Source: Ruminococcus sp. UBA946 (GTDB lineage: Bacteria; Bacillota; Clostridia; Oscillospirales; Ruminococcaceae). From it: DNA of 7,677 nucleotides. Position 1 is the stretch's first letter. Every line of letters begins with the position of its first letter. The notes beneath the pieces are model-generated. The model did no database searches, was not told the DNA's origin, and saw only the letters and a program-made list of their open reading frames with translations. The translations under genes and the position numbers were made by a program. This document shows positions 5,990-7,677 of this stretch, one piece after another. The DNA lies in assembly GCA_002293295.1 (NCBI GenBank), contig DBCY01000110.1, positions 511 to 8,187 of the forward strand, read 5' to 3'.

Positions 5990-6773
5990 AATCTAATGTC
6001 CACGCTTCAAGCGGAGCGTTTGATGTGTTTGTAAGGACGATAAATCCGTTGAATCCTGTATTCCATGAATTATCTATTCTTAATTGTACATCATAACCTT
6101 CGCTGATGTCAACCCTTTTTGCCAGATTTTCAAATTTTTCAGGCAGAACAGGATTATCGCTTCTAAGGGTATAACCAAAGTTAGCGCTTGCGTTCGGGGC
6201 GATTTCATAATTATGTCCGGCGTTCTTTATGACATATTCTGTGCCGTCGCTGCTCAGAACAGTACCGTTATAAACACCCATTATTTCGCCGCCCGCGTCA
6301 TAACCGAGCGCCCAATTGAGAATCGGTTCCGTTCCGGTGTTCGTCACCCTTACGTCGATATTCTGATAGCCTGTCCATTCGTTCTGGACGTTGTATTCAA
6401 CATAATCAATGAGAGTGTGGTTTTCAATCCCCGCCGTAATCATATATATATCTTCAAATGTCTGAGGCGCATTACCGTTCGGGCGGGACTGTATAATCGT
6501 ATAAGCACCGAATATCTTAGTAAAGAAATTATTATGCATCATTTCCTCTTCAATAATAGATTTTACCTCATGCTTTGCCCTTGCAAGTATTTTTTTGGCA
6601 TTATCTCTTGTGACATTTAATATATCCGCAATTTCGCTTATACCATAACCGTTAATCAATGATAAAAATAAGGCGTGATATTGATTTTCAGGCAGTTGTT
6701 TTGCGGCTTCCTTGATTTTTTGGATGGCAAAATCGGAAAATACTTCGTCTTCAATAGTAATGCCCGTTTCCAA
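5919..6773 (-). CDS. Sigma region 4 joined in frame to CBM2-like domains
   Basis: A 284-residue open frame; TTG 6773 is only nominal, because the frame is open back to a TAA at 6786-6788 and beyond it continues the sigma factor. Residues 18-76 are sigma region 4: IKEAAKQLPENQYHALFL, then the helix-turn-helix NGYGISEIADILNVTRDNAK and KILARAKHEV. With no stop it runs on through MMHNNFFTKIFGAYTIIQS into a first CBM2-like domain (122-202, with VTNTGTEPILNWALGYD) and a second (226 onward, VLTNTSNAPLEAWTLDFD). The second breaks off at GHY-stop (5919) by an apparent 1-base insertion at 5921-5922. An internal start at ATG 6542 or 6539 is possible: GAAGAGGA lies just upstream, though closely spaced. 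No signal peptide or 20-residue membrane helix is visible. Confidence 0.65.
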   Translation of the reverse strand: METGITIEDEVFSDFAIQKIKEAAKQLPENQYHALFLSLINGYGISEIADILNVTRDNAKKILARAKHEVKSIIEEEMMHNNFFTKIFGAYTIIQSRPNGNAPQTFEDIYMITAGIENHTLIDYVEYNVQNEWTGYQNIDVRVTNTGTEPILNWALGYDAGGEIMGVYNGTVLSSDGTEYVIKNAGHNYEIAPNASANFGYTLRSDNPVLPEKFENLAKRVDISEGYDVQLRIDNSWNTGFNGFIVLTNTSNAPLEAWTLDFDSNFTVNDLWNGRILERADGHY

Positions 6774-6785
6774 ATCATAGTAATT

Positions 6786-7074
6786 TTAAATATTTTCTGC
6801 TTCGTACCCCTTTTTTTTATTATATATGTCAATAGCAACATTCCTAACCGTTATGACTGCAAACTTACGCGCCTTGTGCTGATTGGCTTCGGATACCTTT
6901 GAAAAATTTATCGCTATCCGCAAAAAAGCCTCATTTACTGCTTCTTCCGCGTCAAATGTATTTTTCAATATGCTGTTTGCGACTTTAAACATATCCTGTT
7001 TATAGAGTTATAAAACTCATTGAATTTGTCTTTTCTTCAGCAGTATCAAGCAAAGTTAAATAAAAGATTATCAT
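6786..7074 (-). pseudogene. ECF-type sigma factor region 2, frameshifted
   Basis: Starts at ATG 7074 with a strong AGGAGG site. The first frame reads MIIFYLTLLDTAEEKT, a familiar start of Clostridia sigma-70-family ECF factors. Restoring one base at 7025-7027 and one at 7004-7006 gives FNEFYNSYKQDMFKVANSI, joining the frame that starts at 6992. That continues as LKNTFDAEEAVNEAFLRIA and VITVRNVAIDIYNKKK, the region 2 core with its DAEEAVNEAF motif. An in-frame TAA at 6786-6788 follows, after which NYYDLETGITIEDEVF leads to region 4 in the same frame. As written, no intact sigma factor can be made; in-frame internal starts yield only region 2. The family role is promoter recognition by RNA polymerase; here perhaps of this locus. 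Confidence 0.7.
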
Positions 7075-7078
7075 TGCG

Positions 7079-7087
7079 CCTCCTCCT
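7079..7087 (-). promoter_or_regulatory. Strong ribosome binding site of the sigma gene
   Basis: The minus strand reads AGGAGGAGG ending 4 bases before ATG 7074; the first AGGAGG is 7 bases from the ATG. It fixes the start that restores the conserved N-terminus and shows that the frame beginning at 6992 is not the true start. Confidence 0.8.
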
Positions 7088-7107
7088 GTCTTTTTATATG
7101 TATCAAT

Positions 7108-7136
7108 ATATTACCATGTTTTAAAAGTGAAATCAA
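7108..7136 (-). promoter_or_regulatory. Sigma-A-type promoter of the sigma/toxin locus
   Basis: On the minus strand TTGATT (7131-7136) and TAATAT (7108-7113) are separated by exactly 17 bases. The start would fall near 7101, giving a short leader with the ribosome binding site. Position, spacing and the AT-rich flank support a housekeeping promoter. Confidence 0.6.
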
Positions 7137-7220
7137 TAATTCGAAATATTTGGCGCTTTTATCCCCGTTGACTTATTTTCGACTTTTATAAGCGGCTGGC
7201 TTCATATTAATAATGAATCG

Positions 7221-7249
7221 AAAAATAAAGCGGCTCGGACAGAGTCGCT
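7221..7249 (-). terminator. Rho-independent terminator after the 95-aa gene
   Basis: On the minus strand AGCGACTC, loop TGTCC, then GAGCCGCT form an 8-bp stem with one A-C mismatch, followed by TTATTTTT. It lies about 80 bases past the stop of the small upstream gene and insulates the sigma promoter. Confidence 0.65.
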
Positions 7250-7329
7250 ATCCAAGTCGTATAATAATTTGGGGCTGTTTTACCTAACCTTCCATCTTCG
7301 CAATTCTGCCCCTCTCCTTCACTGTCACC

Positions 7330-7617
7330 TCAATTCTCGGTATCGTCCCATACATCCCTATAATTCATGACTGCTGTATAGACAAGTTCAGGGTGTTTGC
7401 TGTATAAGCAGCGGCATATGCGCTTATATAACTCCAAAACTTCATTATCATAGCAAAAATCCAGCATATAGTCAAGAAATAACTCAATTTCGTTAAGGTC
7501 GGTCTTCTCACCTTTGATTATCTGTTCCGCAATTGGGCGATAATGCTCCAAAGCTTTCTGTGCGGAAGCTTGCATAAATGTACCTATTTCATGCGCAAGC
7601 GCCTTGATTTCGTCCAT
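7330..7617 (-). CDS. Small helical protein of unknown function
   Basis: A 95-aa acidic, probably all-helical cytoplasmic protein, with no signal peptide or membrane helix. It starts at ATG 7617 with GTGAGGG about 6 bases upstream. Visible segments are HYRPIAEQIIKGEKTDLNEI, then LFLDYMLDFCYDNEVLELY, and a C-terminal MNYRDVWDD. I have a faint memory of similar small proteins in Clostridia mobile elements near recombinases, but I cannot name a family. It is separated from the sigma gene by a terminator and a promoter, so it is probably not part of the toxin operon. Confidence 0.65.
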   Translation of the reverse strand: MDEIKALAHEIGTFMQASAQKALEHYRPIAEQIIKGEKTDLNEIELFLDYMLDFCYDNEVLELYKRICRCLYSKHPELVYTAVMNYRDVWDDTEN

Positions 7618-7677
7618 TTGTTGCCCTCACATTCTTGTTTGACGCAAAAAGAATTTCTTTTGGTAATTTCAAGGATT
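7584..7677 (-). CDS. Possible 3-prime end of a gene running off the right edge
   Basis: A minus-strand frame is open from the window edge (first full codon at 7676) to a TAG at 7584-7586, overlapping the first 11 codons of the 95-aa gene. It reads ILEITKRNSFCVKQECEGNK and then a basic tail KSRRLRMK. At 30 codons it could be chance, but the basic tail and overlap with the next gene's ribosome binding site are typical of coupled genes. No family recognised. Confidence 0.25.
   Translation of the reverse strand, partial: ILEITKRNSFCVKQECEGNKWTKSRRLRMK

Noticed and set aside
6084..6620. Plus-strand open frame of 178 codons
   Set aside because: It is antisense to the CBM2-like and sigma region 4 coding, which has recognisable motifs.
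6656..6841. Minus-strand frame starting MLLLTYIIKK
   Set aside because: It is an alternative frame across the sigma region 2/4 junction and encodes no sigma motif.
7284..7328. A 14-codon frame VTVKERGRIAKMEG with GTG start just after the 95-aa gene
   Set aside because: Too short, unknown, and followed by a terminator; could be a coupled leader peptide but nothing supports it.
1..7677. CRISPR array or tRNA/rRNA genes
   Set aside because: No regularly spaced repeats beyond the two-copy unit at 5-53 and no tRNA cloverleaf or rRNA-like sequence seen on either strand.

Overview
The window is AT-rich, with strong AGGAGG-type ribosome binding sites, and every supported gene is on the minus strand. 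It reads as part of a genome from the class Clostridia (Firmicutes). Signs of this are the sigma-factor start MIIFYLTLLDTAEEK, the CBM2-like and thrombospondin-3-like surface modules, the pre-toxin module and a DUF6273 tail. All family names come from memory of sequence patterns, not from a database search.

Layout in transcription order, high to low coordinates. (1) 7330-7617 encodes a small helical protein of unknown function; another open frame may run off the right edge above it. A rho-independent terminator (7221-7249) closes this unit. (2) A good sigma-A-type promoter (7108-7136) and ribosome binding site lead into an ECF-type sigma factor (start 7074). Its region 2 coding is broken by two 1-base losses, and an in-frame TAA (6786-6788) separates regions 2 and 4. 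(3) Region 4 continues in frame, with no stop, into two CBM2-like domains. These lead into a fibronectin-like domain, a calcium-binding TSP3 array, a von Willebrand A-like domain without its metal site, a second TSP3 block, a pre-toxin module and a C-terminal nuclease toxin that resembles CdiA_C/REase-fold endonuclease toxins. This long protein is cut into three open frames by indels at about 5921 and 4957-4960. (4) Downstream are an intergenic 15-bp perfect hairpin and a likely separate promoter, then a 323-aa protein with a CdiI-like N-terminal half (probable immunity protein) and a 199-aa DUF3806-like protein (possible second immunity protein). (5) Straight after the 199-aa stop, in the same frame, lies an orphan C-terminal tail of a DUF6273 protein (487-654). 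The remaining 486 bases hold no convincing gene, only a near-perfect direct repeat at the left edge and weak hairpins.

Taken together this looks like a polymorphic-toxin locus: a sigma module, a long carbohydrate-binding, calcium-stabilised presenting protein, a nuclease tip, and immunity genes. The delivery gene is broken at five places by small lesions, while the promoter, toxin tip and immunity genes are intact. Either the gene has recently decayed and only its immunity is kept, or the assembly carries homopolymer errors. The sigma-to-adhesin continuity without a signal peptide or membrane helix is the strangest feature.
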